This document shows positions 31,730-45,290 of a stretch of DNA of 64,000 nt, in pieces. The notes under the pieces are model-generated. The model searched no databases. It was not told where the DNA came from and saw only the letters and a program-made list of their open reading frames with translations. This stretch comes from Acorus gramineus (Eukaryota > Streptophyta > Magnoliopsida > Acorales > Acoraceae): NCBI GenBank assembly GCA_030737835.1, contig CM060847.1, forward strand, positions 5,236,484-5,300,483, read 5' to 3'. The first letter of the stretch is position 1; each line of letters begins with the position of its first letter. The position numbers and the translations under genes were made by a program.

Positions 31730-34700
31730 ATGGGTTTCAGATTCTTCCGGAGGGCTTACGGTCTCTCCCGACTGGCCTCCTCGACTCCTCCGTACGCTCC
31801 GAACCCCTTCGAATGCGTCTTCGTCGATCCTCTCTCGCTACGCGCGACCGAACAACAACAACATCACATTCAGAAGATGATGAACAATCACTCGCACATC
31901 ACCAAGAGATGGCACGGGGGACACCACCACCACGAGCACACGAGGGAGGGCGAGTCAGTTTTCAGGCTGGGACTCGCCGCCGACGTCGCTCTGGCTGCCG
32001 GGAAAGCCGTGACGGGGTACCTCTCCGGCAGCACCGCTATCATCGCCGATGCCGCGCACTCTGTCTCTGACATTGTGAGTTTTGTTCTTTAGTTTTTTTT
32101 GGTTGTCTGTTATGAATTCTGTTCGAGTTTAATTGAAACGATGGATGTTTATTGAATAGATTATCATTTCAATTTTAAAATTGGAATTATCGATGAAGCT
32201 GTGTAAGTTTTGTGTTAGATGTTCATGTTGTTTTTATCGGAGAATGTTGGGTCAGATGTATGCACATCTCTATTGATTGTAGCAAGGGAAGAAGTTGTTT
32301 TCAGTTCATGAAAAGGGAAATATATTTAATGAGTAGTATGGTGAAGGATGGCTTGAATCAGCATGAGATATGTAATTAAATATTTGGTAATTGATAAGTT
32401 ATCGTATATATGTATTTCATTCCTCTTTCTTTGTTAGAGCATCTCCAATCGTGCTCTATAGTTAAAGTGGAGCTCTACTCTAAAAAATAGAGATCATATC
32501 AAGTCCCAAATTCAGAGGTTTTTTATACTTTTTTTATTTTATGTGGAATAGTGTAGATTTTATTATATAAATCTAATTCTTACATAATCAGTATTGTTGG
32601 ATATGTTTAAAATGAGACCAATGCTTAATATGTGCTTAACATTTTTTTGAAAATAATATTTTTAGTATGTCATTACATTTGTACGTTTTCCATTACTATT
32701 TATTTGATTTTTTAATTAATATTTGCTTGTACTTATTTACAAAAAAAAAATTATGTATTGAAAAACAAAATACTTTTGAGAGAGAGATTATTTTAAAATA
32801 GAATAGAGATGCTGGATTGGAGCTGATAATTGATATGATGCTCCAAAAGCACTTTTTATTTTTATTTTAAATATTCTAGAGACTCCGTTGGAGATGTTCA
32901 TATAGGTTATTTATTGGACTGATGACATTTTTTACACTTGGAGGGTGTCAAGCGATGAATACAGCTTAAATAAATGTACAAATGAGCGTGGCACCTAATG
33001 TTCTTGTAGAAGGTGCAACTAGATAAAAATTTGGTTACGTTTAATGTACATTGTTATTGTTTTACCTATTTTTGAGGAATAGAAAATAGCAGAGAATTAT
33101 AGTAGAATTGAAAGAGTTAGAGCCTTAGAGGAATGGGTATATTGATCCAATCAAGAAAAAAAAAACCAACATGAGCCAGTGTACCCGGGGGGGAAGCCAC
33201 ATTTTTGAGGAGCTAATAGAAAAAAAATTTTTGAAGGACTTGCTGTTCTATCTGTGCCAGTGAGAAAAATAGAGGTTATAGACTAGAAAAGATGTTATGA
33301 GATGATTGTGATCTGATGCTGAATAGTGCAGCCATTTAAGGCTTGCTGCATGATTAGTCATTCTAAAAAGCACATTACAGTTCCACCAATGTGATTTCAC
33401 TATTGGTAAGAGATCTGTTATTTTTACATTGTTCTGCTTTTGAGCAGTTTGCATTTCATCTTACATCTAGTTGTCTTCGTAGCATCATCCAACCAACTTG
33501 GCCCTTGCCACTGCACAGTTCAATGTTGGATTAGAACATCCAGTGGCTGAAATTTTAGAGCTTGGACGGTCCTATCGATTAACAAGCCCCATGAAAATGA
33601 GTTCAATCTTCCACATGCAATCAAAAAGCCCCTGGCCTCTCTTGAAAGTAATATTAACTGTGCGGCATTAAATACAATGTTTCTTCATGTATCATGGAAT
33701 TAGTTATGGCTCAATTCATCCATCATTAGAAAATCAACAATATTTTATTTGGCCCAATTTTAGATAATGAAATTTAGGATTTCTACCATTTATTTCAAAA
33801 AATATATATGTTCTGGCTGATGTCATATCTTGATTTGGCAGGTTCTTAGTGGCATTGCTCTGTGGTCATATAAAGTTGCAAGGGCTCCTAAAGACAAGGA
33901 ACATCCATATGGTCAGTCTCTTATTTTGCTTCTATGTTTTGCTTTAATTCCACAAACCACTGGTTTGTCTATATATAGGTGGTACCCATAAATCTTCTCA
34001 AGTGTAATGTAGGAGTTTGTTGTATTCTCTGTGCTGAATGATCAAATTTTGTAGCATTGCTCAAACTGTGATCCCAATTGAGACTGTTCTATCATTGTCT
34101 TGAATTATTTATTGAGCAGAAGTCTTTGTTTATGCTTTTTCACCAGAGGGATATAGGAAGCTTTTAGTATCATACAGAAATTTGTTAAAATCATAACATA
34201 CATTTAACAACTATGAAAAAGTGAATCCTTATAAATCGAAATCATCTTTAAAATAATGATAATTGATTCCTTACTTTTTAAAGCTGTAACTGGAGTCCTC
34301 CTGATTTCAGGAATATGAAGTCACCACAGTTGCCTATATGCAGAAAATTTATATACATTATAATTCAAATAGTTATTATAAGTTTCCGCTGCAACAAGTA
34401 GCTAATCATGTTTAATCCGTAACAGTACTTTGTATCATATTTTGCTCTTTCCATTCTATTCAGGACATGGGAAGTTTGAAACTTTAGGAGCCCTTGGCAT
34501 ATCTGGTATGCTTTTGTTGACTTCTGGAGGAATTGCTTGGCATGCGATAGATGTCTTACAAGTAAGTACATCTTTGCATTCTGGGCTAAAAATCATTTTG
34601 ACTGAAATGAGTAGTTTTGAGGTTGGACAAATTATCCTCATTTCATATGCTTCACAAAGACAGAAATGGTGCAATAATAAGTGCAGAATCATAGATAGGA

Positions 34701-37700
34701 TACCGGCAATTGTATTTGCTTAGCTATGTGAATTGACGGATTGCAAGTCAGGTACATAATGGACTTTTTGATGGGGCTCAAGTTTACGTCCTGTTTAGGT
34801 AGGGATTGAATGGAAGAAAATAATTTATTTTAAAGAAAGGTGGGAGAACAACAGTTGAAATTGATTGTTGTTTGTGGACAATTTTCCTTTATGTGGACTT
34901 TGGGCAATGTGAAAGGAGAGGAAGAGGAGGATGTTTTTGGGAATTGTAAAGGACATAGGCGGGATGCTGAGATACGTTGGTTACTTGATGGATGAATAAT
35001 TGGTTTTGTGGCTCGAGTGGGGCAGGAGGGATCCTAGATCATGGAAGGTTATAGACAAGCTCAAAAGTGAGGGATGCAATGTGGTAGGAAGCGAAATGTT
35101 TTATTTCAATTTTCTTGTGGGTCTGGGATCAGCTTCTTGATGTCCTTCATGACAATTATTGTATAGCATGGAAGATTTATCTGGTAATGGTTCATGCATA
35201 TATCAATATATCCACTTTTTTTCAGAAAAAAAAAAAAACTTTGTTAGCTAATGTTGTGTAATTGAAAATGGGTTAAACTCTCTACTTGATGAGAGATTTT
35301 TCTTATGGGTCTACCTTGGGCATTATCTTGATAGCAAATGCTTCTATGCTTTTCACTAGCAAGACCTTTTCTTTTCTTTGGCTTGGTCCATGGCCTTCCC
35401 TTGGGAATATTTAGTTTATAGAACTATGGTGGTACTACCTATATTTCGTTAAAATTATGCTTGCATTTTCTTTTTTCACATTTATGTTTGTATTTCATGG
35501 CATATCATCGAGTTTTGATATGTTTTTATTTCAGGAGATTCTGACATCAACTACTAATGCAACTCACAATTTATTGGCACACCAACATGAGCATAGCCAT
35601 AGTCATGGTGATCATCATCATGGAATTGATTTGGACCACCCTATATTGGCTTTATCTATGATGATCATATCAATTTCTGTCAAAGAAGGGTATATTCTCT
35701 TGTTTTTTTTTGCTTTTTGATAAATTACAGTTTGCACAAGTCTTAGGAAGGCACAATACGAATTCCTATAAATTGCTGCTTTGGTACTGGAAGCAAAAGG
35801 CAGAAGTTTCCTTTAAAATAAATAATCCCACTGCTCATCTATTTGTCACTTTATGCAAGTTGAAAGTTCATTATGAAGCAGATATTTCTGACGATCATTG
35901 GCAGTGTGCTGATTATGCTTTCTTTTCTGAAAAGACATCATTTTCCATCAATTGTCAACCTTCTGTGCGTCACAGTTACTACTGTATACTATCACTATGA
36001 TCATTCAAATTGAAGCTTTAAGTTTAAAATTTATTTTTTTTAATTTAAACATGATGTTTCTAAAAAAACAATTCATTTATGTGTGTATTAGAAATCCATC
36101 TGCATTGCTTTCTTGTGTAAATTATATAATCTAAGCACACCTTTTGAATTATAGGCTTTACTGGATCACAAAGACAGCTGGGGAAAGGGAGGGGAGTGGA
36201 CTCATGAAAGCGAATGCATGGCATCACCGTGCTGATGCTGTGTCATCTGTAGTTGCTCTTATCGGGGTTGGTAAGAAATGTTACTTGTATTAAACCTTTT
36301 TCTTTTGAGAATTTCTCTTCTCCAATTCACAATCATTGTGATGTAAGCATTATTGAGTATTAATAAAATTTAATGATGTGATTGGTCTGTGTTTGTTGGT
36401 TTAAGACTGTGGGCAGTATAACACCCCAGCAGTCAATAGGTAAATATAGCTGCTGATTGGATTGAATTTATCTTGCCTTGTCAACTGTCACAAGTGGAAG
36501 TGATATATTCTGAAGATGTTTTAGGCATTTCAAAAGAATGTTCTACAGCCCATGTAGGAAAATAGATGTTATTGAGGCATGTATGATGTTCCAAAAATCG
36601 TTATATTCATAAAACCTATTAAATGTAGTTTACAACTGTGCATATAACCAATTTGCAGCTTAATCTCATTTTATGTCATTAATGACTCTTTTTATCATGA
36701 GTGCAGGAGGTTCCATTCTCGGAGTGAAGTTTTTAGATCCTCTTGCTGGAATCATTGTCTCAGGCATGATTCTCAAAGCTGGGCTTGAGACTGGATATCA
36801 GAGGTGAAAATTTTTGTTATTTTTACTTTTGACATATTTTTTCCATACTTCAATGTGGTGTGGAAATGATGGCATTTTTTTCATGAATATGTCAAAAAAC
36901 ATGTCAGGATCTTTGATTTGGGTGAATTTTTTTAATGATCATGTATCTGTTTTTTTTGTTAATTGTTACTCTTGTTCTTTCTGGTATATAGTTTATCTGA
37001 ATGCTCACATCTATCAAGGTGGAGCTGGTGGGACCGGTGGCAGCAACCAATGGTGAAAAATGAAGACATCAATCTGTTATAAAAGAATTCAGAAGCATAA
37101 CATGATTTCTGTTATATATGATCATTCAACCTTTCTACATGATACTACAAGTTGTGCATGTATAAGTGAAGATTATAATTAAACCCATTTCACACAGGTT
37201 AAAGTGTAAAATCTATACATAGTTACAAATTGCACACTGGAAAGATCTATGAAATTAAACCCATTTCAATAATGACTACCCCCTCATTACATGCTTTTAT
37301 TATAGTATTATTAAAATATGGTTACAATCAAGATGGTCAAAGAACTTCTCCGAGACACTCAAATTTCATGAATGCGTCTGCCAAAGACTACTTTGTGTTG
37401 TCTGAATCCCTTTTTCCAAATCTAGAACACTGGAGAAAAGGCATTTTGATGATAATGCTGATAAAGATTGATTTGTAGAAAATTGGAAAGTGATGAGCAA
37501 ATCTTTTGTTGATATTCTGGCATGTGTTCTAAATGGTCTACTAAATAAATTTCTGATCCATTGAATTTGTTCTTCCTGCTTATTTGATTATGTTTTTGTT
37601 GTAGCGTCATGGAACTGGTGGATGCTGCTGTCCCTTCACCCGTCTTGGATCCTATTAAGAGCAGCATTCTTAAAGTAGAAGGAGTTAAGGTACGCCCTAA

Positions 37701-40700
37701 ATTCCGAAGGACTTGTGGCATTCTAGAAATGTATATTTGACATTTTTCTTTGCATCTGATTGTGCATTATATTCTTAATAACAAATTATGTATTTGGCAT
37801 ATGTTTAGTGTATTTCATATTTGGATTTTATGATGATTAACTCAACAAAGGAAATACCTGTGCTAGAAAAGCTTTTCCACATAATAATTAGCTCTATGTT
37901 CCTTGTAGCTGTGGCTTTTTCTTTAATTACGTTTTATCCATTAGTGACAGGGTTGTAAACCTGCTTTATTTTTATCAGTAATAATAATTTTTTGAGGTTT
38001 ATGATATCATTTATTCTAATTCATGATTTCCCTGTGTGCACGATTCTACCACATCATCTTGATTTCATGTGTTTTTCCAATAAGTAATATCATCCTCACT
38101 ATCAAGCAGTCCTTTTTAATACCGATTTTATTGTTCTATTTCACCTCTTGTGCTCTCTCATTTAACTTAGAATATCCTGTTCTTTCCTTAGTAGCCAGAC
38201 GCTTCTCTGCTAATATTACTTTCTCCTCTCCTTAGTGACTAGGAATTTTTATGCCCTCGGTTGTGTCTTATGGTTTTGTTAAACAAGAATAATATGTCAA
38301 CATAGCTGGCATTTATGTAGATCAAATAAATATTAGTTTTAAATTATGTGATAAACTGTTATCCTTGTATGGAGGTCCCTCATCTCCTTTTGTTTGGGGG
38401 CATATTTTTTTAATACGATTGCTCCTAAATTTCGTCAAAAAACAAATGTCACAAACTCATGGACACATTCACACAGCCTTAATCATGGCAATAGGATCAT
38501 AAATAAGGAGATGAAGAATGGTGCATAGTTCAACGTAAGCCTGTCAATGGGTCGGGTCTGGAAATGAACTCTTTTCCCTCCCTCTTTTGCACCTTGCCGC
38601 AAGAACCTCTTTCGAATCCTCTCTATTTTTAAATCTCTTGTATTGCTTAAATTTGTACAGGCAGTTATAGAGCTGTTGATGATCTATGATTGGAATAAAT
38701 ATGTATGTTTTTCAAAATTTTTTAATGGGAAGTTTTCTGGAAATATGTTTTGGTTATCGTTGTTTGATAGATAAGCAAAGCCATAATGCTGTTGTAGGGG
38801 TGCCATCGATTAAGGGGAAGAAGGGCTGGTTCATCACTTTATTTAGATGTACACATTGAGGTATGTACATGCATGGTTTCTATGTACGTATTTGTACCCA
38901 TTCATGCATTTTTGAGGGGTTCATGCTTATTGATTATATACTGTCTTTTCAGTTGAGCATTCCAAATATGTATGTGCTAGATTTAGGATTGTAATATTTT
39001 GTTTCCTATTTTAATATTCCTTTTTGTGTCTGCACACTGGGACGGTTTTACCGATTATTAAGTAGTGAAGCATATGAATTCTCAAGTATGCAGGCAAGCA
39101 TGTGCTCTTGTTGTAGCACTATAAGGTGTAAATTAACTGCATGTTTATTGTTCTTATTATCATGTGTTTTCACGTTGGACTAGTCCCCTGTCATTAAGTC
39201 ACTCAAGTTCCCTTTTTATGAGCCTGACAAAGGCTTTATCATACAAACATTGTTCCCCTCTCATTATTTTTTTGAGCATGAGTTGTATCTCAGTAACACA
39301 AATTCAGTAATTTGTAGGTAGATCCCTTTTTAAGCGTGAGTATGGCTCATAATGTTGGTGAAAGTGTTCGTTGCTGTATTCAGGACTCGCATCATGAGGT
39401 TGCAGAAGTTTTCATTCATATTGGTAAATTAATTTCTTGCTCCTTCAAAGCAGTTTTGGTTTATGGATGAAGATTTAAAAATTACAAGGATTTTAATATG
39501 TGTGCTTCTTTGATTGTGGGCTGCCACTCAATTTAGCATTGATATACTTATGGAATTGCACCTTTTCATCCATCATTTTCTATTGTTTCTTCAGACTTCA
39601 TGGTTTACATGGATCATATGACGGATTATGTGTAATATAATCTCTCTGACGCGTAATATATCTCTGGTATCTATGATGCTCAAATACAGCTCAGATACGT
39701 GTGAGGATACTTCATGAAAATCTAGGGTATGCATTTTATAACTGAAAATGAAACTCCAAAAATAGTTATGACATGAATTTGTAACTTTAACCGGGGGTTG
39801 ATTTATTTCATATAGCGAAACGCCCTAAATTTGACACCTAAATTTTTTTTCTCCCAATCCTGTACGAATCATTGTGAAGCATAGAACTGACTCACTACTG
39901 TTTAATAATAATGTATGTGTTAAATAGGAGTTGGAGTCCAATGAATGGCACAGTTGAATTATTTATGGCTTTTGTGAGTACCATCTATGGATATATGCTA
40001 TGATTCAAGCTCATCACATACTGAGACTGAGGCTATTGCAGCTCAAGATTCATTATTTATCACTGTGCATAAGTAAATTTGTTTTTTTCTTGTTCTATGT
40101 AACCTAATTTTTTTTAGCATATATTAGACATGTAACACCCTTGTTTTTTCTGGCCTTCTTTTCCTTAGATCCTTCCCTTTCACAACCTATTGTTGACCAG
40201 CGAAAGTCTTTAAATGGAGCGGAGTGTCAGTCTCGGAGCATATCTTCAATGCAGCAAGATATTGAAGCTATTGTTTCTCATATAATTTTGTCAAAATTTC
40301 CTATGGTAAGAACTATTGAATTGTTTCGTACAGGTGCACTTATAGTTTGTTATCTCTTTTCCGTTAGTTTTAATAATGCTTGATAGATTATAAGAGTATG
40401 ATATCCACACTAAATTTATCTGAGCTTATGAGTATGATATCTGAGCTTTCCCCTGGCATGATTTATTGACAGAGCTGAAGTAGTCACATGCACATTTTTT
40501 ATGTTTGTTTTGCCCTCAATATTTGTCTTTGAAGTCCACAAAAGTGTATCAGAATCATTTTCATTGTCTGGGCATGCATGTCTCTGATTTGCAAGTAAAT
40601 ATTGCATAAACATTGATTGCATCCTGTGTTCAAGAAGAAAAGGAACGAAAATTTATTAAGATATAAAAATAGAAAAAAATAGGAAAACAGTAGGATTTAT

Positions 40701-41432
40701 GCATAAATCAGATATATATCATTTAGTAATTTCAAGCAAGAATGTCCCTAATAAACTATCTATTTAAGAAATTTTAAGTATCTTTTTATGGACTATACAT
40801 GTTATTGATGATTCTACCATTGCCAGTATAGATTCACTCTGGTAATTAGTACTTTGTGTGTTGATTCATATATTGCTTGTCTACATTGATTCATTGATTT
40901 TTCAAATTATAACTGGATACTTTGGAGGACGATAATTATATACAAAGAAACTGATGGTTACTGATTCTAAAATTTGTTGGGAGGGAGTCAGCTGTGAGGA
41001 ACGTACTAGTTACCACCTATTTTATAAACGTCATGCATGAGATCTTGTTGCAATTCTTTGTAAACCTGTTTGGTCTGGTTAGATAAATAACCGGTTTGAG
41101 ATCCAGATGTCCGTGGAACACATGGTTCACCATTCATTACAAGGGAAGATCATGCTTCAGGTTCAGGTCTCTATGCCCCCAGACATGTGGATCAGGTAAT
41201 CTTTGTCCAGACGTAAAATCCTGTTGATATGACTGAGCTTTTGAGTTAAGCACAGAGTCTTTAACGCACCGTATTTTGAATTAAAAGGGATGCCATGGAT
41301 ATAGCAAAGGAAGCAGAACAAGAAATATTAAAGGCTGCTGCTAATATCAACCAGGTGAGTATCCAGCTTAGATTGGGGCATCCAAACCCACAACTTAGTC
41401 CAGGAGAGACTGAGCAAGGCAGGCAAGATTAG
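31730..41432 (+). CDS. MTP6: Cation diffusion facilitator, MTP6/MTPC1 type (12 exons, 501 aa)
   Basis: Exons 31730-32074, 33842-33911, 34464-34561, 35535-35689, 36155-36270, 36707-36803, 37605-37689, 38798-38860, 39318-39423, 40169-40305, 41107-41195 and 41288-41432 all join in phase with GT-AG introns. Residues ~1-25 are Arg-rich and suit a mitochondrial presequence. A His-rich stretch (GGHHHHEH) precedes six predicted membrane helices. The metal-site residues are visible: DAAHSVSD in helix 2 and HHRAD in helix 5, the HxxxD pair of Zn/Fe-transporting CDFs. A second His-rich loop (HQHEHSHSHGDHHHG) lies between helices 3 and 4. KGCHRLRGRRAG and VFIHIDP mark the cytosolic domain. From memory this matches Arabidopsis MTPC1/MTP6 (At2g47830) almost along its length; a cucumber MTP6 is reported as a mitochondrial Fe/Mn exporter. 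The metal for this copy is inferred, not shown. Confidence 0.93.
32437..32905 (+). mobile_element. MITE-like element in MTP6 intron 1
   Basis: Bounded by AGAGCATCTCCAATCG and, inverted, CGTTGGAGATGTTCAT, the 'GAGCATCTCCAA' type common among small plant DNA transposons. The interior is AT-rich with AATAGAGAT and TGGATTGGAGCT words. The target duplication could not be fixed. Confidence 0.55.
38540..38572 (+). repeat. GGGTCGGGTC-type repeat, truncated copy 4 (MTP6 intron 7)
   Basis: GCCTGTCAATGGGTCGGGTCTGGA only; homology with the longer copies stops after it. Confidence 0.5.
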
Positions 41433-42958
41433 GAATGATTTTATTTTTGTTATATGATTATGTTGGATGTTTGAAGTATTGATTACTATAGAAGAGTTTG
41501 CATGTAGAGCCACTTGTTAATAATACGGAAAAAGATACACACAGCCCCTCATTGTAGCCTCAATTGCAGTCCATCTCTATTTTTTTTTTTTTAAATCATA
41601 CACTCATCTTTTGAAGTGCATGCTATTACATAAAATGCAGTATGTACTAAGATACATTCTGAAAAAAAAAACTTTGAGTCATATACTATGATAGAACCTC
41701 ATATGTTATGATAGTATGGGGCTACAAAACGGGCTGTAAAATGCTAATAATACAAAGTTTACATGAGCTTGGACCTTTGAATGTGATTTTCAGTAATAAA
41801 ATTCGAAGGATCCGATTTGTTTGTGCTACTGTGATTTGACTGCATGGGCGTTTTTTTTTTCTTTTTGTTTTTTTATTTCAGATGATTTATCTATTCATAC
41901 CCAATCAATAGAAGTGGAATGAAATAAACTATTCGAATCATGATTACTAATTCCTTGGTAGATGATTGGCACAAAAAAAAAATCCTTGGTAGAAGATGAT
42001 GGATAATCTGATTTTAAAAAGTGCCTCTATTTTTTATTTTTTATTTTAACTCAGTCGGGTGAGATTTTAAATATGGATAAAGTTCTGCATGAAGGAGTGA
42101 AGGCTCCGGAGCACTGACAAGGTATGCTTGTGGGAGTTCAAATATTTCATGTGAATCATATCTGTGTTAACCAACCAATAGGTGCACAAGCCATTATGAT
42201 TATAAAAAATCTTCAGAAAAGTACCGTTTGAGTGCTTGGTCCTGAACTGCACATTTTTCCTGTATTGTGAATGTATATAGTTTACCTGAATAAGTCTATA
42301 AAATATTCAATGTTTAAAATTACACAAGTCATGGATTAATGTTTCATATCCCAAACTATTATCTGTCAGTTCTAGTTTGGTAGTTTATTATAATTTATAA
42401 AAACATGATTATTACAATTTACCTTTTTTTTGTGGATTATTTTTTTACTTTTTCACTTGCTTATTTACAAAACAATCAGGGGCATGCGGAATAAATTTAA
42501 GGGAAAAATCCAAATAGGCCCCTGTAACCAGTCTGAAATCCTATGACCCACTGACTTTTCTTAAAATCCATATAACCCATTGAAAACACATTTGTTACAT
42601 TGGAACACAACACATATTTAAATAACATATTATGACTATACACGATTAAAAATGATCGATAAACAACATCAGATAATATATATATAAGAAACACACAATA
42701 TGCTATATAATAACAAAACCTTTAAGGGGATTGATTTGGGTCATACAGAGAGAGATTGTTGTTTTATAAAAAAAATAAGGTTTTTAGTGTAGAATAACCT
42801 AAGAGGGGTTAGAGAGATATTAATGATCTAATTACATAAGGGTAGATTACTCTTTTGTATTTCTAAAATTGTAAAATGAGATTTTTTCATGTATAATTTT
42901 AAAAAGTGACTAATTTGGGTATTTCTAACTTTTTAATAAATTTTCTTGTCATTTTCCC
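41433..42958. other. 3' flank of MTP6 with dispersed repeat pieces
   Basis: 41590-41745 shares TCATATACTATGAT and TATGGGGCTACAAAACGGGC with 3090-3180. 42500-42610 (GGGAAAAATCCAAATAGG, CCATATAACCC) belongs to a class of repeats with relatives at 21617, 54935 and 57520. No coding sequence. Confidence 0.45.
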
Positions 42959-43514
42959 ATATATATATATATAGGCAAACGATGGGGTGCGGTCGTGCGA
43001 CCGTGCACCTCATCGTGCGCCCAGGTCGTGGACCGTCCGATCGCTGCTCTTGCGATCGGACGGTCCACGTTTTTAAAAAAAACAAAACCAAAAACGCACG
43101 CCATCGTCCCTCTCTCTCTCCATCTCTCGATCTCTCTCTCGCACGCCTCTCTCTCTCGATCTCTCGACAAATCGGATTTGTGTCGGCGTCGTCGGCAGGG
43201 GGTCGGAAGGGGGTCGGAAGAGGGTCGAGGGGGTCGGAAGGGGGTCGGCGTCATCGGCAGGGGATCGGAAGGGGGTCGGCGTCGTCGGCAGGGGGTCGGA
43301 GGGGGTTGGAAGGGGGTCGGCGTCGTCGGCAGGGGGTTAGAAGGGGGTCGGCGTCGTCGGTAGGGGGTTGGAAGGTGGTCGGCGTCACCAGGCGTTTTGT
43401 TTTTTGTTTTTTTTTTTTTTAAAACGTGGACCGTCCGATCGCGAGAGCAGCGATCGGACGGTCCACGACCTGGGCGCACGATGGGGTGCACGACCGCACC
43501 CCATCACCTCCCTA

Positions 43515-43548
<34 letters not shown>
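42959..43548 (+). mobile_element. Foldback/Micron-like element inside a TA microsatellite
   Basis: Two long inverted arms, ~42974-43074 and ~43421-43512, both contain GATGGGGTGC, TGCGCCCAGGTCGTGGACC and a further inner palindrome: GTGGACCGTCCGATCGC, a 6-7 base loop, then its complement. Between the arms lie CT-rich runs (43105-43165) and a minisatellite of GGGGGTCGG units (43195-43380). (AT)n tracts flank both sides (42959-42973 and ~43516-43548). This fits MITEs reported to target TA microsatellites (rice Micron); the family assignment is inference. Open frames across it are by-products of the repeats. Confidence 0.75.
43195..43385 (+). repeat. GGGGGTCGG / GGCGTCGTC minisatellite
   Basis: Irregular tandem units such as GGGGGTCGGCGTCGTCGGCA repeated about six to eight times in the core of the foldback element. 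Confidence 0.85.
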
Positions 43549-43551
<3 letters not shown>

Positions 43552-45000
43552 TCACATATTATCAAAACAATAAAAATAAGATAATGATCGCACTGGGTCT
43601 ACCATCTTCGAAAGGAAATATAATTGTACGTCAAAGAGCTTTCAATTTTCAAATAAGCCAGTACTTAGGACTATGGGATGCAGGAATAATTGAGTGTACA
43701 TTTTGATGTGCCAGTTGTTCAGATCCTTAGATATGCATGGTTAGAACTTAGAATGAGATGTGCCATTTTGTGCAGACCAACCATGGTTAGAATGCTCAGA
43801 CATGCATCATTCTGGATAATACTTTGTTTAGGTGCCATTTTGGTAAGATTGTCATAAAAATGGGGAAATCCTCTATTTCATTGGTAGTATTGTTGAAGTA
43901 ATTGTAGACCCCCACATGATTCAAAATTGATTTATGAAATAAAATCAAAATCAAAATACCAGAAAAGGGTGGAATTCTGAAAATCTTTTTAGGTGGATTT
44001 TTTAGAAATATCCCTAGTAAAAAAAATTAGTTAATTTGGTTTGTAATAAATATTTAAATAGGTAAAACATTTTATAATTTTCTTCTAAACATTATAGAAA
44101 GACATTCTATTTTTGGTATGTGAATATGCCTCACTGGTTTTATTTAAATAATATATATAATACACAACTTTTTTTTTTTTGAAAAAATATAATACGCAAC
44201 TTAAGGATATTACTCTTTTGTGCTTAACTAATATGCAATGTTTTAATATTATTAATTATATACTATATTTGTATTACTCACTTTTCACATTGTGATATAC
44301 ATTAAAATAAAATATATATATATAATTTTCCAGTATTTAAAGAAAATTGATAATAAGGGCAGATATTTAAATCAAATTTTCATATCAATATTTATGAATC
44401 AACCTAGCACTAGAAAGTGAATTAAAAAACACAAAGACCTTGCATGGTAGGGTTGATAGTAAAATAAATCCACCCTAAACACAAAGACCTTGAATTAAGG
44501 TCGGATAGGGAAATAGCAACCAAAAAAAAAATTTGTTTAGGAAGAATAAAATCCGATAGTTATAATTCATTAAGTTAACATAAGTCATGATAGTAATTCC
44601 AATGGGAGTGGAATAGCCTAACATTTATTTATACAACTCAAAAAAGCACTAAAAACAAAAATAATGATCACAAAATAAGATAATGCAATCAAACATAAAT
44701 TACTCAGATAGATCTCATAATTCCAATCTATCCCCAATAAGACTATATCACACCCCCAAACGGAGGCTTAATGATGGATTTAACTTGGATGATCTACATA
44801 GAGAACAACAATTCTTTAATCTGGTAAGTCTAATTGACTGCTGGACTTCAAATTATCAGATCAGAAAATAAAATAAAGACCTTGATATGGTCAAAACCAT
44901 GTAGCTGATGTAGTAGTTTGTAAAATATTCCATCCAAGTCACTTTCTAGAGCCATCAAAGAACTACCTACCATCCTGAACCCCTGATTCTTGTAGCCCCC
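43549..45000. other. AT-rich gene-free DNA
   Basis: No gene or clear element. The short phrase ACACAAAGACCTTG appears twice (44430 and 44480) as part of a local duplication. Confidence 0.4.
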
Positions 45001-45290
45001 GTTTGTTTGGTGAATAAGTGTGTGGATAAGGGTAGAATAGACTTAATAATATGAATAAACTGTAACAGTTATGTTTAGATAAGTTTAAATAAACTGTTTG
45101 TTTGGTGAATAAGTGTGGATAAGGGTAGAATAGACTTAATAATATGAATAAACTATAACAGTTATGTTTAGATAAGTTTAAATAAATCCCGATAACTATG
45201 CCTGGAGGAGACAGTTATTGTTATTCCTACTTATCCATCCATAATTATAACTATAGTCTAATAAGATAAACACAAAAGACAACATATTAT
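45001..45290 (+). repeat. MITE-like segment with an internal 95-bp tandem duplication
   Basis: Opens GTTTGTTTGGTGAATAAGTG. The word GGTGAATAAGTG recurs at 45009 and 45104, and the sequence between (GGATAAGGGTAGAATAGAC, CAGTTATGTTTAGATAAG) is repeated almost unchanged. The 'TGTTTGG' start and the rest resemble a MITE related to the sequence at 56870-57340. Confidence 0.65.

Noticed and set aside
41355..41360. GTGAGT at the end of the MTP6 gene as a possible donor
   Set aside because: Reading straight through gives VSIQLRL, which matches the family's C-terminus and ends at a TAG, so no intron is needed.
42946..43706. Several long open frames on both strands (112-180 codons)
   Set aside because: They run through the inverted arms and GTCGG minisatellite of the foldback element; composition and symmetry explain the open frames.
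44683..44871. 62-codon frame
   Set aside because: No domain, in AT-rich repeat-bearing DNA; likely chance.
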